64,000 nucleotides of DNA from positions 62,001 to 126,000 of the forward strand of contig QEYB01001685.1 of NCBI GenBank assembly GCA_017562135.1. The letters run 5' to 3'. Below are positions 38,003 to 50,452 of the stretch, one piece after another; position 1 is the stretch's first letter, and each line of letters begins with the position of its first letter. The translations under genes were made by a program, and so were the position numbers. The notes below the pieces were generated by a model, which saw nothing but the letters and a program-made list of their open reading frames with translations, searched no databases and was not told the origin of the DNA. This stretch comes from Dipylidium caninum (Eukaryota > Platyhelminthes > Cestoda > Cyclophyllidea > Dipylidiidae).

Positions 38003-41000
38003 AACCAATACAGTGATAGTATACTCGCTCAGAAAGTTCGTGAGGAGACTAGGGCTCTCCTTCTAGAAAGTAAGAGCAATGAGCTTCTCGACAATGACGA
38101 TCTTGCTGTAAGCCCTTATTGAGTTCTTAGCTTTTCAATAGGAATTATGGAGTATCTTAGAAAAGTACCAAATTCCTAACCCAGACCGAGGGAAAAGCTA
38201 TATTACATACCCCGATTTCCTTAAGGCAAAAGCAGAAGTCTGCTCGAAAGCAAAGTAAGTTTCCTATCTTTTTCTTCAATTCCAAATGATAATTTGATAA
38301 ACTATCATCGTTATAAAATAATATATCACTGATTTAAACTAGCGGAATGCCCTTCACATCAGTTGCATTATTCCCGTTATGCATTGCTTTGATATTGGTA
38401 AGTTTAGGTACTCTGCGCCTTATCCAACGTAGTTTTACGACGTTCCTTCTCGTTTTGTCCCCATATGTAACCCTTATTTCCTTGATTCAACGAAATTTTA
38501 CTGAGATTCGAAATATATAATTCTCGGAATATTAAGCAATTTATTGGTTTACAACCCCTTAATTGCGTGCAGACCTTCATTTTTATCCTCACGTCTACTT
38601 TTCTTTCTTGAAGTGTCTGTAAGTGATATATTTGGTTTCTGTGCTATCCCGATCCGATTCCGTTTATACATCTTATTCTTTCACCAAAAACCTGAATACT
38701 TCACAATTGTCACTGGCCATTTAATAGTCTTAAACGCATTATCTTAGCCATATGCGAAGGGTTGCTAGTAACGCTGATCTTCACCTCTAGACGCTACTTT
38801 ACGGCTACCAATTTTGCAAAGCTTTGTCATGGTGATCGTTTTTCCCGTGTGAATATTCTCAATTTTTTTAACTACGTGATGAAGACGGTTTGGTTACAAC
38901 AGACTCGCATCGGCATCTCCCTCTATGATGTGAGCGGTGAAGGCTATTTGCGCGAGGCGGATCTTGAAAACTATATCACAGAACTCATTCCTCCCTTTGT
39001 AAGGTAAGGCGTGGGCAGATTTGACATGTGCTTAGTATAAATGATTACCAACTCTTAGTTCACGTGTAACCTGGGTAACACGTTTATTTCTACGTAAATC
39101 ATATGGAGTTGACTTCCCACTTTATCTAGGTAACCTTGTTTTAAATAATTTATAGACCACTTCCTGAGAAGATACATATGCGAGTGTCGTTACACCTCTA
39201 CATCGTAGAATGGAAATCTTTGTTCCCATTTACTGAATTATTTTCAACTGTTGTGCCCAATGGCGACTATAATCATAACCGTTATTAAACTTATTCATTC
39301 TTAATCTTGGGAATTTTAAAGTCTTACCCTAAGCCCTGACTTATCTATCTGCTCCATTGATTTAACTTCGATGTTTGCAGCTTCCCTCTGTTTCTGCATT
39401 GTAACAGTGACAGATTTAAATTCATATTCCTATTTAATATTTAGTGCGAGTTTGATTTGTGCTTTTTTTTAATGTGGTTTACCTGTTTGCGGTGTTATAT
39501 GCCTTCAATTAATTAACATACTGAGATAAATCGTCCCCAATTGTCTAAATGATATCTCTTACTCTTGTGTTACTTTTTTCATCTTAACGGCGAAGATTAT
39601 TTTTTTTCAGCTGGCAGGTGTAGACGAGGCCTTCAAGACGTTCTACGTTTGTACTGCCACCCGCAAGTTCTTCTTCTTCCTCGATCCTATGCGGGCTGGC
39701 CGTGTGCGCATTTGTGACATTCTAGCCTGCGGGTTCCTAGACTCTATCCTAGAGTTGAGAGAGCCTACCACGACGTTGGACCGTCTTGAGGCTAATTGGT
39801 TTTCACTTGAGTCGGCACGACGTGTTTATGCTTCCTATTTAAGACTCGACACTGATCAAAATGGGATGCTTTCACGAAAGGAACTAGCTGAGTATGTCAT
39901 TTTGGTTATGACAAATTTGAAACCATCTCTTTATGGTGGCAGTGACACTCGGTCGACTAGTAATTGTCTGTAGAGAATGTAGGAAATAATCATAATCTCT
40001 CTCTTGGTTTTTACTGACTGATCTTTGCATTTTTTTGTTTCTTCGGTTAGATTTTCTCTAATAGGTCCAATCTTACCATCTACTGTCACTAGGGATGATC
40101 TTTCGTTTGATCTTTTTCATTTTTAAGACGGGTGTGACCACTTTAAACTTCCGTGGACCCTATTGTAGGTTAATAATACCATTTTATGCACACTTTGGTT
40201 TAACCTTGCTGTATCACTGTCTACCGTAATGCCGGTTATTCATGGCTTAGAGTAGATGAAAAGTTATCGTTTATCATACATTTCTCCTTGGTGTATTTAT
40301 ACCTAATCACTGACTAGTTTTATGCATAATCAAATGCGTCTTAATGAAGTACGGTTGGTATCTTTGAGTCTCAAGCTATTTTGTGTTTTGTGCCCTTTCG
40401 AATATATTCTACTAGTCGTGATTTCCCACTGTCAACGCGGTCACCTATCAGATCATGTCTGAGACGCCATGCGGTGTCAATTTCTTTAGCAAATGTAATT
40501 GCTCATCTTTCTGCTACCTTTTTTCTTAGCTTTTTTCGTTGATCAAGCCTAGGGACTTGAGACACTCGCCCCTTGTGCAATAGACTTAATCCATTTTTAT
40601 CCATTCTCTCTCCGTGCAGTTATTTTGCGTTCAACTATCAGCTAAGTTGTTTAAACTTTGGTGAAAGCTGCATGAATTTGTCAACTATTAACAGTTAACT
40701 TCAGGTCTTACATGAACACTTCTGCAGATTTACTTGGAGGCAGTTCTACTTGACTTCAATGCAAATCTTTAAGCTTGGATTTTGAGATACTAAGGTCCAT
40801 AGCCACCGTTAGGACGTCTAAGGGCCTGTTAAAAATATGCAACTTCGGGTTGAATCCGAATTTCAACCTGCCTGTTGAGCTGTTGGCTTTTTGTTCCCAA
40901 CCCTCATTCCCCTTCCATTTGGTGTTCGGAAGTAACGCGCTACTTCAAGCGAATTTGTAATCCTGAAAGGTTTTCGTTATAGGGTATTGCAGCTGTTGTG

Positions 41001-42462
41001 ACTGGCTTTCTAGATGCTGGATAATTTGGCGCTATTAATGATTCAAACAAAGAATATTTCATCTAAGACACTGTTTGCGCCTAACCCTTCAGATACAACA
41101 ACGGTTCCCTAACAGACGTTTTCCTGGATCGAGTTTTTCAAGAGTGTCTCACCTACGAGGGTGAAATTGACTACAAGATCTACTTGGATTTTGTTTTGGC
41201 GATGGAAAATCGCGGGGAGCCACAGGCCATCGCCTTCCTCTTCCGCATTATCGATCTCAGTGGACGAGGAAGGCTTTGCTGCCAAACCCTCGAATATTAC
41301 TACGCTGCAGTTCAGTCGCGTCTTGGTGACGGATATGGTGTACCCCGGTTCACGGACGTTTTGAATGAGATTTTCGACATGGTACGGCCGCGTAATCCGG
41401 AATTTATAACACTGGATGACCTTCTTAGATCGTAAGTCACCGCTATTAATCAATCAGTCTTGAACCTCGTCTTATAGCTTAATTCGACTCCTTCTACAAT
41501 GAAATAAATAATCTTGATAGGTACTTTTAGGTTCTGACACTATGTCGCAAGCCATGGCTAGGAGTTATGAGCGTCTCTCCTCATCTTTCACCAGCACGTT
41601 TGCTTGGCATTTCGGTTCCTTCCCTTCCATCGTCTAATAAGACTAGACATGTGTCAAGGTGTTTTGTGAAGAGAATTAAAAATTCGTATGATGTCAGGCC
41701 GCATGGCACTTCGAACTCGGTTTTTCTACGCTGTTCCAAACTTTCTTTGTCAATGGATGCGGAACTGAATTGTGGTAAAACAACTCAGTTCCTAGACTCG
41801 ACTTCTCACTAAATTATTAATCATACACACTTGTAAGCGCACTGTTGCGTCGATCTACCCTATTTCGTCGGATGAAGAAAGAGAAAGAACCTTGGCTCTC
41901 GTCACTTAAACCTTTTTAATACCCATAAGGCGTGGGGCAGTGACGAGGCCTTGAACTCTCGTTAACATAGCCAATTTCCCTAAGATTATCTCTCAACCTT
42001 TTTACCATTTTGAGTATATTAACAGTTCGACTGGCCTTGGCAATCAAGTATTATTATCTTGAGCTCTTTTAAGCCTAGAAATTGTAATTTTAGTGACACT
42101 GTTTCAAGATTCTGGACCAAATGGTTTCTTGGAAAAAGATCCACGGCTCAACAAAGTCCACTTTTTGAACATACCACCCGCGACCTAATGATGAATGGCT
42201 TTTGCCCCCCATATACATGTGCTATGGAATCCCTTGCGCTTCCGATATCTTAGGTTGATCGGTTAAACGCCCTAGAGGAAAAAAATGTCTACTGAGTTAC
42301 TTAGTTCTCAAGGGTTACTGTAAAACTCCCGTAAAATCTTATTATTGTTTCAGTGGCAAAGGCGATACGGTCCTGAGCATTTTGATCGACGTGCAGGCCT
42401 TCCTTATGTATGAGAACCGCGAAACTCTGGCCGCCAATGTCGGAAGCGAAGCGGTTATTTAG
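38003..42462 (+). CDS. PPP2R3C: PPP2R3C-like PP2A regulatory subunit B'' gamma (EF-hand), 5' end missing
   Basis: Six exons in phase: 38003-38107, 38142-38254, 38791-38998, 39611-39891, 41093-41431, 42354-42462 (stop TAG 42460-42462), 384 residues in all. Family matches run along the whole length: SILAQKVREETRALLLESK, FFNYVMKTVWLQQTRIG, FYVCTATRKFFFFLDP, TDVFLDRVFQECLTYEGE, EIFDMVRPRNPEF and the tail DTVLSILIDVQAF...YENRETLAANV. One canonical EF-hand loop is visible (DTDQNGMLSRKEL, exon 4) and a second EF-like loop (DVSGEGYLREADL, exon 3). The protein directs protein phosphatase 2A to substrates; in animals it is nuclear/cytoplasmic. The vertebrate protein has about 450 residues, so some 70 N-terminal residues, upstream of 38003, are not identified. 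The first exon may lie in 37300-38000 or further upstream, overlapping the minus-strand neighbour. Confidence 0.9.
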
Positions 42463-43204
42463 GAAACTCTCGTAACGAGATGGGCAATACATATCACCGA
42501 ACAATTGCTTTTCTTCCCCTCCTCCTCTCTCCAGTCTGTCACTGTGATAAACCCAATTTAGTCGTTCGATTTGGAGCCTCTACAATCATAAACTACTCCA
42601 CTAGTGTATTGTTAAAAATTCGAACACATTTTGATTTGACAATTTTGTTTGAAATACCTGTATATCATAACAAACTTACTGCATATCTTTTGTGATAGCG
42701 GAAAGTGGGGTTCCACTATTTTAAAACCTTGTATGAGGAAAATCATGTCATTTCAACTTGCTTCCTGATGATTTTTGAGATGTCAGTTCGGGAATGTAAA
42801 TGAAATAACTAGGAGACATATTGCTGTTGTTTCTTGTTTTTTACCGTCGAAATAGCAACATTCACGAGTTGATAATACATAGCAACCACTGGGCAACGGT
42901 GTTCCCGCTGAAAAAGAGCAAGTCGCTCTCGGTACTGTTGCAGGATTCCCACGGAGTTAAAGGCGCTACCTCTGTGCGGAACTGATGAGGCGGCTAGAGG
43001 TACTGGTTCCCTGCAGAGGAACCATTTGAAGAGTGCTCAGTTATCAAGCTACAGTAATTTTGAACCTTAAAGTAAAAGGGTATGGCAGGGTGTCACAAGT
43101 GCAGCCTATCACGAACCCAAGTAAATATATAGGAGTGAAAAAACGGGAGTTGACAGTAGCGCTTGCGGAAAGTTATGTACAAATAAATATAACATCGTTC
43201 AACC
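42463..43204. other. convergent intergenic region
   Basis: Lies between the stops of the PPP2R3C-like gene and the small basic ORF; expected to contain both 3' UTRs. No further coding or repeat signal recognised. Confidence 0.4.
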
Positions 43205-43525
43205 TTAGCAGTTCGTTTGTTCTTGGGATGTGTTTGATTCTGTAAGGGAAAATTTGTTGTCAAGCAATTCGATAGCGTCGGACAGTACGTTGCTGTCCAT
43301 GATTTCGATTCGAATAGGCTTAAAGTGTTTTAAAGGTTCATTAGAAGACTTCGCACGAGTAGGTATAGATGGATTGGAAATACCTTCACGAAAACGATCG
43401 GCTTTGGAATCTAGTTCCTGAAGGCATCGCTGTACGATGGCGGCTTGTTTCTTGCGCATTTGTTTCTTGTCAGGTCTCTTAGAAGCACATTGTGGCCGCT
43501 TGTCTTTTTTGCTCGAACGTGCCAT
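43205..43525 (-). CDS. small basic protein, possibly nuclear, single exon
   Basis: An uninterrupted frame of 106 codons starts with an ATG and opens with a strongly basic stretch (MARSSKKDKRPQCASKRPDK, then QMRKKQ), like a nuclear localisation signal. A helical, coiled-coil-like segment follows (AAIVQRCLQELDSKADRF), then a mixed acidic tail. It lies tail-to-tail with the PPP2R3C-like gene, 740 bases from that gene's stop. No family recognised. The sustained charged pattern and absence of repeats favour a real gene over chance, but no splice or promoter signal confirms it. Confidence 0.4.
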   Translation of the reverse strand: MARSSKKDKRPQCASKRPDKKQMRKKQAAIVQRCLQELDSKADRFREGISNPSIPTRAKSSNEPLKHFKPIRIEIMDSNVLSDAIELLDNKFSLTESNTSQEQTNC

Positions 43526-44962
43526 TTGAGTTAGATAAAGAGACTCGCGCTAAAATTGTGGTAAACAACAAGAGGCAACAAATGGCGAACACCGTCCGTA
43601 CACACAACGGAGTAATCTATTGGTGAATTTACAAATGTGCGAATATTTCAAAGTTACTAGCATAACCTAAAAATCTGTTTACGTTTATTTAAATTCTATT
43701 GTTTTTAAAATTGTAACATGGATGTTTAGTATATCGTTTTTTAATTAAATGGAAGCCAATATAAATTTTTTTAATTTTTTTAAATTATTGTACTACTGTA
43801 ATTTCCCTACGGCCCTATTCTTAAACCCAACCGTTTTTCAAGTCTGCAGTTTCCTGTACAGGCATTGCAGATTCTTCTCACCTGCCGTATTTCATTAAAC
43901 TCTCCTATCGCAAATTTGGAAATATTATAGTCTTGGTACGGAACTGCCAGCTCTTTACGTTCACCCATATGTATAATGCCGGATTTCATCCCTATCGTCC
44001 GAAAGCGGCGGAGAGCCGTCCAGGACTTTGGTTCACTTAGTAATCACTAATTATTCCATACACCCAACTACACACCCGCTCACCCAATCACTCAATCAAA
44101 ACTTTGAGTGATAGCCCTCAACTCCTCCTCGCCTCCTCATGACATTTCCGCAGTATTTCATTGCGCAATTTAATAATTTACATAACAGATACGTACACAA
44201 CAGAGGTATAGGCTCATATTTAATGTACTGTCACCTTATGACGACTAAAAGCTAGGTACGCTTGTGTACACCCTTAGTTTAACGACATATACTCCGTTAG
44301 TATTCGTCGTCGCATTTACTGTCATGTACCGAGGCTTGTGAAAATAATATCACGATGTGTGGCCAATAGATCGGGAGTAATGTTGTTCCATTTGTTAATA
44401 ACGTATGGATATTTTGCACGTTTTGACCTTGGCTCGGCAATTTAGAGCGCCTGGCTATAGCCATGGCGAATGGTTCGAATAAATAGGCTGAAATCACTTA
44501 AATATCCGGAAAAATAGGTTCAATCAAGTTTAATTTATACAGCCCATATTCTGTTGTATTCATGCTATTTGCTAGCGTCACTATTTTCATGCAACACTGT
44601 CTCTATAGATTTCAGTGAATTGTGCATTTCTCCGCTATTACTTCCTTTTAACGGCGGAGCGAATTCAGGATCTAATACACTTTCACCTGCCTTTTTTGCT
44701 AGTGCAAATAGGACTCATTTGTCTAGTATGAAACCTATGAAGATTTGTCCACGCACGCCCACATAGATGTACTTTCTTTAAATGTTTAGACTTCTTGCAA
44801 GTCAGCGAAAACCTGTTCGCTGAGGGGAAGTGCTGAAAAATTGAGCAACATTCAATGTCTCCAGACATTAAGATTCTCTTCCTATAGGGTTTCAGTAGCT
44901 ATGTTGTTATAACAATAAAGTGAATATGTGTAACGAGTAGGGGATACGAGTTCGCCCAATTT

Positions 44963-45340
44963 CTAATTAAAGACTGTACACCGTAACACCACCAGCTCTT
45001 CTATTGCTCCTTTCGTTCTCCGTAGAATCGTACCCCTCGCCATGAGGTTCGTGTTCGACGATCGTTGCCAACAGTCTGTTGTGCACTCTTCTCGCACATG
45101 GAGGGGACACGTAGGCACTGACTTAAGCGCTTCTTCGCCGAAGACTGCGGATCTACTTCCCCAAGACACAAAACACAGTGCTACGTAGCCGGACTGTAAT
45201 TTAAACTGTTCGGGTCTTTTCACCCTTACTATTAGAATTAGGCAATATATGTTAATGAAATACTGACTGATACTTTCTACCCTGCAATCGAAGGGACTAG
45301 GAAAATTGGCATTTGAAAAGTGGACATCCGCTAACTCCAA
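44963..45340 (-). CDS. candidate exon with Cys-bearing C-terminus
   Basis: A minus-strand frame of 125 codons, without ATG at its 5' end, ends VPTCPLHVREECTTDCWQR, GTILRRTKGAIEELVVLRCT, VFN. The Cys pattern and length would suit a small secreted protein, but neither a signal peptide nor a good acceptor is seen. It shares no convincing motif with the secreted pair at 47-48 kb. Confidence 0.2.
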   Translation of the reverse strand: MELADVHFSNANFPSPFDCRVESISQYFINIYCLILIVRVKRPEQFKLQSGYVALCFVSWGSRSAVFGEEALKSVPTCPLHVREECTTDCWQRSSNTNLMARGTILRRTKGAIEELVVLRCTVFN

Positions 45341-46003
45341 GGTAGGTTCAAAGAGGCCTGAATGGCAGTAATCACTTTCGTCCTGCCACCCACTGTTTTT
45401 ATTGAGGCGCCGAAGTGTTTCAATACCTTTTAGCTCGCACGCTTACTCCCTAGCACTCCGGTGAAGGTCAGTTTTTGGCTAGAACGGACCTCGGCGTGCG
45501 TGTTTATATAGCGATTACCCATTGCCGCAGCGTACTTTTCTCTCATAGCGAAGTCTACGTGTCGCATTGGCAGCCGGGCTAACATAGGAGAGGAGTTCAC
45601 TCGTCAAAGGAGAATGCTTGTGCCACCTCCTTCGGCAGAGCTCAGAACTGCTCGGAATTCGATTAATGGAAAATTTGAGTTGAAAGTCTCAATGGTTTCC
45701 TGCCGTCCTCGCCCCTAACTGTGTGGCCTCTGGAGAAGGTGGTGCACAGTCCCACCTTTCACATTTATTCTCAACCTCTACTCTAAAACGTTCGCTAGGC
45801 GCATGGGCTGGGCGGACTGTGAAAGGGAGGATAAGGAGGGTATTACGGTCTATCTCACTTCACTCAGAAATAATGGGATGAAAATGAGTACGGCGTAGAT
45901 AATGGAAAGCAGAGGGTAGTTGGCAGTGGTATCAGGACGATTTATGTGAAAACCCTCATATCTCACTGATGGTGTGACACCCATCTAAAGAGTTGAAAGC
46001 GCT

Positions 46004-46198
46004 TTGGGCGATTGCCACCGAAAAGAAGAAGAAGACCCATCACATGAAAGTGAGGAAAAAGTCGTCTCTACCATTATGAACAGCCAAGGTCAGCAGGTCT
46101 GGCAAACATCCCAGGCCATCATAGAGCGGACAGATAACCGCAAAGTGGATGGACTGAGCGACGAAACCGTAATTCTCCTCACGAGAGTCTGCGAATAA
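46004..46198 (+). CDS. candidate exon or gene fragment
   Basis: The frame reads DCHRKEEEDPSHESEEKVVS, TIMNSQGQQVWQTSQAIIE, DGLSDETVILLTRVCE, then stop. Charged, protein-like composition; no start codon near the 5' end, no recognised family. Confidence 0.15.
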   Translation: MGDCHRKEEEDPSHESEEKVVSTIMNSQGQQVWQTSQAIIERTDNRKVDGLSDETVILLTRVCE

Positions 46199-47322
46199 TC
46201 CAACAAAGTTAGGGGATGAACGCCTTGACTTCCTTCTCAACTTCGTGAGGAAGACGTGCACTTGTGATGCAAAACTCCAGCTAAACGATGGAGTTTGCTT
46301 TTAACTTTCTCTCCAACCACTACAGATTGGTCTGTCTTCTGATCACGGGGCCCAGATCTAGTTCCATGTAAACGCATGTGTGATTGCTTCTTTTTTCGAG
46401 TCACAACTAGCATTCCTGAGTTTTCAACATGTTAATGAGTCTTGAAAGAGTCTCGCTGTATGATTTCTTCGTAGTCAACGCCATTTTCTATCATGGTGGT
46501 CATCAGCTCCTTCGTTAGAAGATATTTCGTCAAGTAACTACCACTTTTGACGTTCAAATTGAATATTTCTGTTGTTAAGATCCTCTGTTTTCGCAAATAA
46601 TTGGTGCATCCTCCCCCTTCAGACGGTAAAATAAAACAGTAGGGCCAACCTCCCTTTACCTAAACGTATTCTTCACATTTATTGTAAAATTTTGTGTTGA
46701 AACAAAACATTCAATGACCAATTGACGGAACTTTCTGATTGGTCATTCTCAAGGTCATTTAAAACGCTCGTAGAAGTTAACAAGGTGTCCACCATTTGCT
46801 TAGTAGACTTTTTTTTGCTGTCCGCACCCACGCTTCTGACTCGACATGGAAAAAGTGAAATAGCGGAAGATTTGTTGGATATGCCGCTCATCTTTAACAA
46901 TGCTATAGTTGACGGTGGTTAGAACTTGTCCTCAGTTGTCTTTCTTATTTATTGGGCGATAAACATTGTCGGGGATAAATTCATCTTCCGATCCCTACAG
47001 GGAACTTGGATTTTCGTGGAACTGGATAACATTTTCGTATAAACCTAGCACAACCCAAGCAGTTCCTTTGTACAAAATCGATAGGTTGTCACCACGTGAC
47101 ATTTTTTAGTATCATCTTAGGCACTGGCCATCCGCACGGCGGCTGATGGACATGTATATTCTCCTCACTTGATGCATATCACGAAATGAGTGCGGATAAT
47201 TCATCAGTCACCTTCTCCGTTTTTTTGAGACGTACTTTTCTTCGATAAACTTCTACATCTGAATCTCGACGAAGCAGATCCAGCATGTCGGTAGGTAGTC
47301 AGTATCTTAAGGCTTCGAATAT

Positions 47323-47646
47323 TCATTCCTCTCCATCAGTATTCTCTGGCTTGTAACCCAAATAGCTTTCTACATTCATCCTCAAGTTTTTCATAAACTC
47401 TTGCTCCCGTCTATTTTCTTTCTTCTCACTTTTCAAGTACGAGCTTTCACGCCTCGGCTGGTGCAGTGACGAGACAGATGCAAAACACCGGAAGTCCACT
47501 CGTCTAGGTGAACTAACTGCAAAACGCAGTTTGTCATTCACCACCAGAATTTTGCCCATGTAATGAAATGAAATAATTTTGTCGTCCTCACAGCAGAGAT
47601 GGTGAGTTACACCCAAAGAGGCCGCCACTAACGCGCAAAGAAGCAT
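47323..47646 (-). CDS. putative small secreted protein, family member A
   Basis: An ATG-started frame of 107 codons begins with a signal-peptide-like segment (MLLCALVAASLGVTH) and then HLCCEDDKIISFHYMGKIL, VVNDKLRFAVSSPRRVDF and a Lys/Glu-rich, hydrophilic C-terminus. The segment CCEDDKIISFHYMGKILVV aligns with CCRVDKIVSIHIKGEILVV in the plus-strand ORF at 48292, including the double Cys and the following LRF motif. Two ORFs sharing a protein motif at non-identical DNA argue for coding selection. No known family recognised; a lineage-specific secreted protein is the best description. Confidence 0.5.
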   Translation of the reverse strand: MLLCALVAASLGVTHHLCCEDDKIISFHYMGKILVVNDKLRFAVSSPRRVDFRCFASVSSLHQPRRESSYLKSEKKENRREQEFMKNLRMNVESYLGYKPENTDGEE

Positions 47647-48291
47647 TATTGAAACTCCAAAGAGTTGTTTTTTCTCCTGAACAGACCGCAGTGGAAACGA
47701 AACTCAGTTGAAATGCCATTGGTTGGATTACTGGCGCACGTTAATCTGATTGGCTGTTTGCGTCCATGAGCGCCATTCCCTTCTGCTCTGTGGCTCAAAG
47801 GCGAGGGTGTGCTTTGCCCGGCTCGGCACAGAGCTCCGTCTATCTCAGGTAAAATCATTGACATTTCAGTTAGTTCATGCCACTTATAGTTAGATTGGAG
47901 GGACCGATAATACTATGTGTTCCACTGCCGTTATTAATTACTACGAAGGTATAGCGACGTCTGAACATAGCATATGCTGCACACGATGATCACGTATGCT
48001 ATTTAAATAGCGTAGATGACATGCAAAACATAAGCACAATCGCCTTGTGACCGTATTCTTATATGGTGATGAAGTCTATGAGTATGGAAAGCAGACCCTT
48101 CTTTCAACTGGTAAGTGGAATGCTTTTCCAAAGAATAATATTTTGCATAAGAAGAATATGTTAAAAGTCAGATTAACGACTTCAAAAACACCAACAATAG
48201 TGTAACCGCATCTGTGCCGTTAAGGCAGTTTTATTAACCAATCAAATGATTGCCACACCATCCAATCAAATTGCTCATCGCCTTCATTTTA

Positions 48292-48477
48292 ATGCTTGCT
48301 GTCATTAAGAAGATAACCACAGCAGCAACATTATTTCTGGTTCCTTATGCCTCATTCACGGATGTCTCAAGTGCTAGTCAGCGTCCATGTTGCAGAGTCG
48401 ACAAAATTGTGTCTATTCATATCAAAGGCGAAATATTAGTTGTGGATGGCAGATTACGCTTTTTGGTCTGCTTTTAA
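48292..48477 (+). pseudogene. putative small secreted protein, family member B, apparently frameshifted
   Basis: The frame from the ATG at 48292 (MLAVIKKITTAATLFLV...) reaches the shared block RPCCRVDKIVSIHIKGEIL, VVDGRLRFLVCF and stops at 48477. In member A the equivalent block continues with SSPRRVDFRCFAS. Here a comparable continuation, MTPRKYTCRCVGLRFQR followed by a Lys-rich stretch, is present but in the next reading frame, starting just past the stop and ending at a stop near 48618. This looks like a single indel after LRFLVC. Alternatives are an unrecognised intron, a sequencing or assembly indel, or a shorter functional protein. It is divergent to member A, about 650 bases apart. Confidence 0.4.
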
Positions 48478-49101
48478 GATGACGCCGAGGAAATATACAT
48501 GTCGCTGCGTGGGACTTCGATTTCAAAGGGTGAAGGAGAAGAGTAAGAGAAAAGGAAAACATACCAGCACCAAGTGCAACAAGTTCGCCAAAGTGGGAAA
48601 GGATTTCGAATAGTTATATGCAAAGTACAAGGAGAAAAAGAAAAAAAAGTGGATTGCTACTTTTCCCAAAAATTTAATTCGCGTTATCTAGCATTTCAGG
48701 CAGACGCGACATTCAGCAGTGCGAAGGAGATGACCGCTGCATTGGCGACGTTCATTTCTCCTCACGACATCAATTGCGGTGTTATTGCGCCTCAACAATA
48801 GTCTGGAAGGCTAGGTCGCAAGTGAATATTGTGAAAATTACTTTTTGGCGGCATGCGTCCTTGCCTGTATCGCTGTGCGAGAAGAGCAATGCCTGCGAAA
48901 TGCCAGGACAGTTGTCATTTTCTGTGGCTGCAAGAGGGATAGCGTAATTCATATGGATTTTGGAGGCACAAGGAAGAATTCTAGTGGAACACGGAGAGGC
49001 GAGGAGGGAACGGACTGTGTACCTGATATGCCCTTTAAGTGTTTACCTATTCGTTTACTCCTCGCCTGAATCTAAAGGCTGCATCCGCAAATGTTTTAGG
49101 G

Positions 49102-49186
49102 GACCTTGAGATCAGCCAATCGGAAGGCTCCCCAAGCGCCAAAAGATCGGGAGCATCGAGCATTCTGATTGGCTAACCTCAAGGTC
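49102..49186. repeat. 85-bp imperfect inverted repeat (hairpin/MITE-like)
   Basis: The left arm GACCTTGAGATCAGCCAATC and the reverse complement of the right arm (GACCTTGAGGTTAGCCAATC) agree at all but three of the first 20 positions, with similarity continuing into the loop. A half-site of the same type, TGATTGGTCATTCTCAAGGT, lies at about 46736-46756. The arms start with GACCTTGAG, a steroid/nuclear-receptor-like half site, and contain CCAAT. Confidence 0.55.
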
Positions 49187-49300
49187 ATACAAATGACTTC
49201 TGACGCTCTCGCCTTGCCGACTCGTCCGACTGATGTGGTCACGTATATTAGGCAGATGGAACGAGGGAGCGCTGAAGAAGTCCCCTCATCCTACCTCAGA

Positions 49301-49489
49301 CTAAAATGTGGCGTCCGAGTTCCAATTATGCTTGAGAATGTCAAATTTTCCCCATCGTAGACGACTCCCAATGACCAGACCTCGAAAGAATTGCTGAATT
49401 TGCGAGTCTGACGTTGGAAGGATGCCCATGACAGAGGCCATCTGCTTGAGTAGGAGCTGTGGAGTCAGCGACTGTGTCGCAGTCAACAT
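49301..49489 (-). CDS. candidate exon, unidentified
   Basis: After a plausible acceptor (GACTCCACAG) the minus frame reads LLLKQMASVMGILPTSDSQI, QQFFRGLVIGSRLRWGKFDI, LKHNWNSDATF, stop. An overlapping plus-strand frame (49193-49360, MTSDALALPTRPTDVVTYIR...) is also open, so which strand, if either, is coding cannot be decided from sequence alone. Confidence 0.2.
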   Translation of the reverse strand: MLTATQSLTPQLLLKQMASVMGILPTSDSQIQQFFRGLVIGSRLRWGKFDILKHNWNSDATF

Positions 49490-50452
49490 TGGCCCTCGGC
49501 GGCGTACACACGTACAGGCCGAAGCGGGATAAGTGGGACGAAGTGCGTGATGGGCGTCACACCTTCAGGCTGCAACGGTTTGGCGACCTTCTCACTGTCA
49601 TTTTCCACTTCTTTGGTTTCCTATTGCTCGCAACACTCGTCATCCTGGCTGAATGAATGGCGTGGCGATCATCCTGAACTCCCCTTTGCCAAAAGCAAGC
49701 AAACACCTCAACATCATTCTTTCCGTTCGTGGAGCTCCCGCTTTCGTTGGCGTATCAACGCGGAGCATATAGCAAACTGCGGGGCCCATCGCCGAAGAGA
49801 GCAGAACCCAGGAGGAGGTGAAGGTGTTTTATTCTCTCTGTCTTTGGTTAAACTGTGGGCAATGCTCCTCCAGACGCCTCCTTCGCTAGGTCTGACACTT
49901 GGGCAGCCACTGATTCTATTGCCCGGACAATCCAACGGGGCCGACGGAGCAATCCAGCGAGGCGAGGGACCTGGGCGGTCCCATCACCGCTTTAAGTTGC
50001 TCTCCACAGGTCTCTGAACCCGTCAGAGCCACCGGCAACTTCACCACGTCCTGTCCTCACAGCCATCCTCCCTCGCTCACCCGACTGAGGGAGACACACT
50101 CGCTTCCCTCCACTCCACCTGTCCACTTGGAGAGTGGCCTGTCATGCCCGCATCGCCTCGTGGTTTCACCGACTCCTTAGAGAACCAACCAATCACAAGT
50201 CAGGGTCAAACCAACCGCACTCAGCTCGGGGGGAGAGGAGGCGCGTTCACCCAACCCCAAAGCGCTATTTGACACAAAATGATACACTTCTACATTATAT
50301 AATTGTATCAACCGGGCACGCCTCGTCTGTTCACCCGCCCTGCCCGTCGATGTGGGAGTTAGTGGCAGAGTGAGTGCGCGGTTTTGTCGGGATTTGCAAA
50401 TATTAGACAAAGGGAATGTGTCCTGTGATGTCATAGTTAGCCTCGCAGACGT

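Noticed and set aside
44440..44500. GGTTCGAAT, resembling a tRNA B box
   Set aside because: No A box at proper distance and no cloverleaf could be folded by eye; no tRNA or rRNA gene was recognised elsewhere either.
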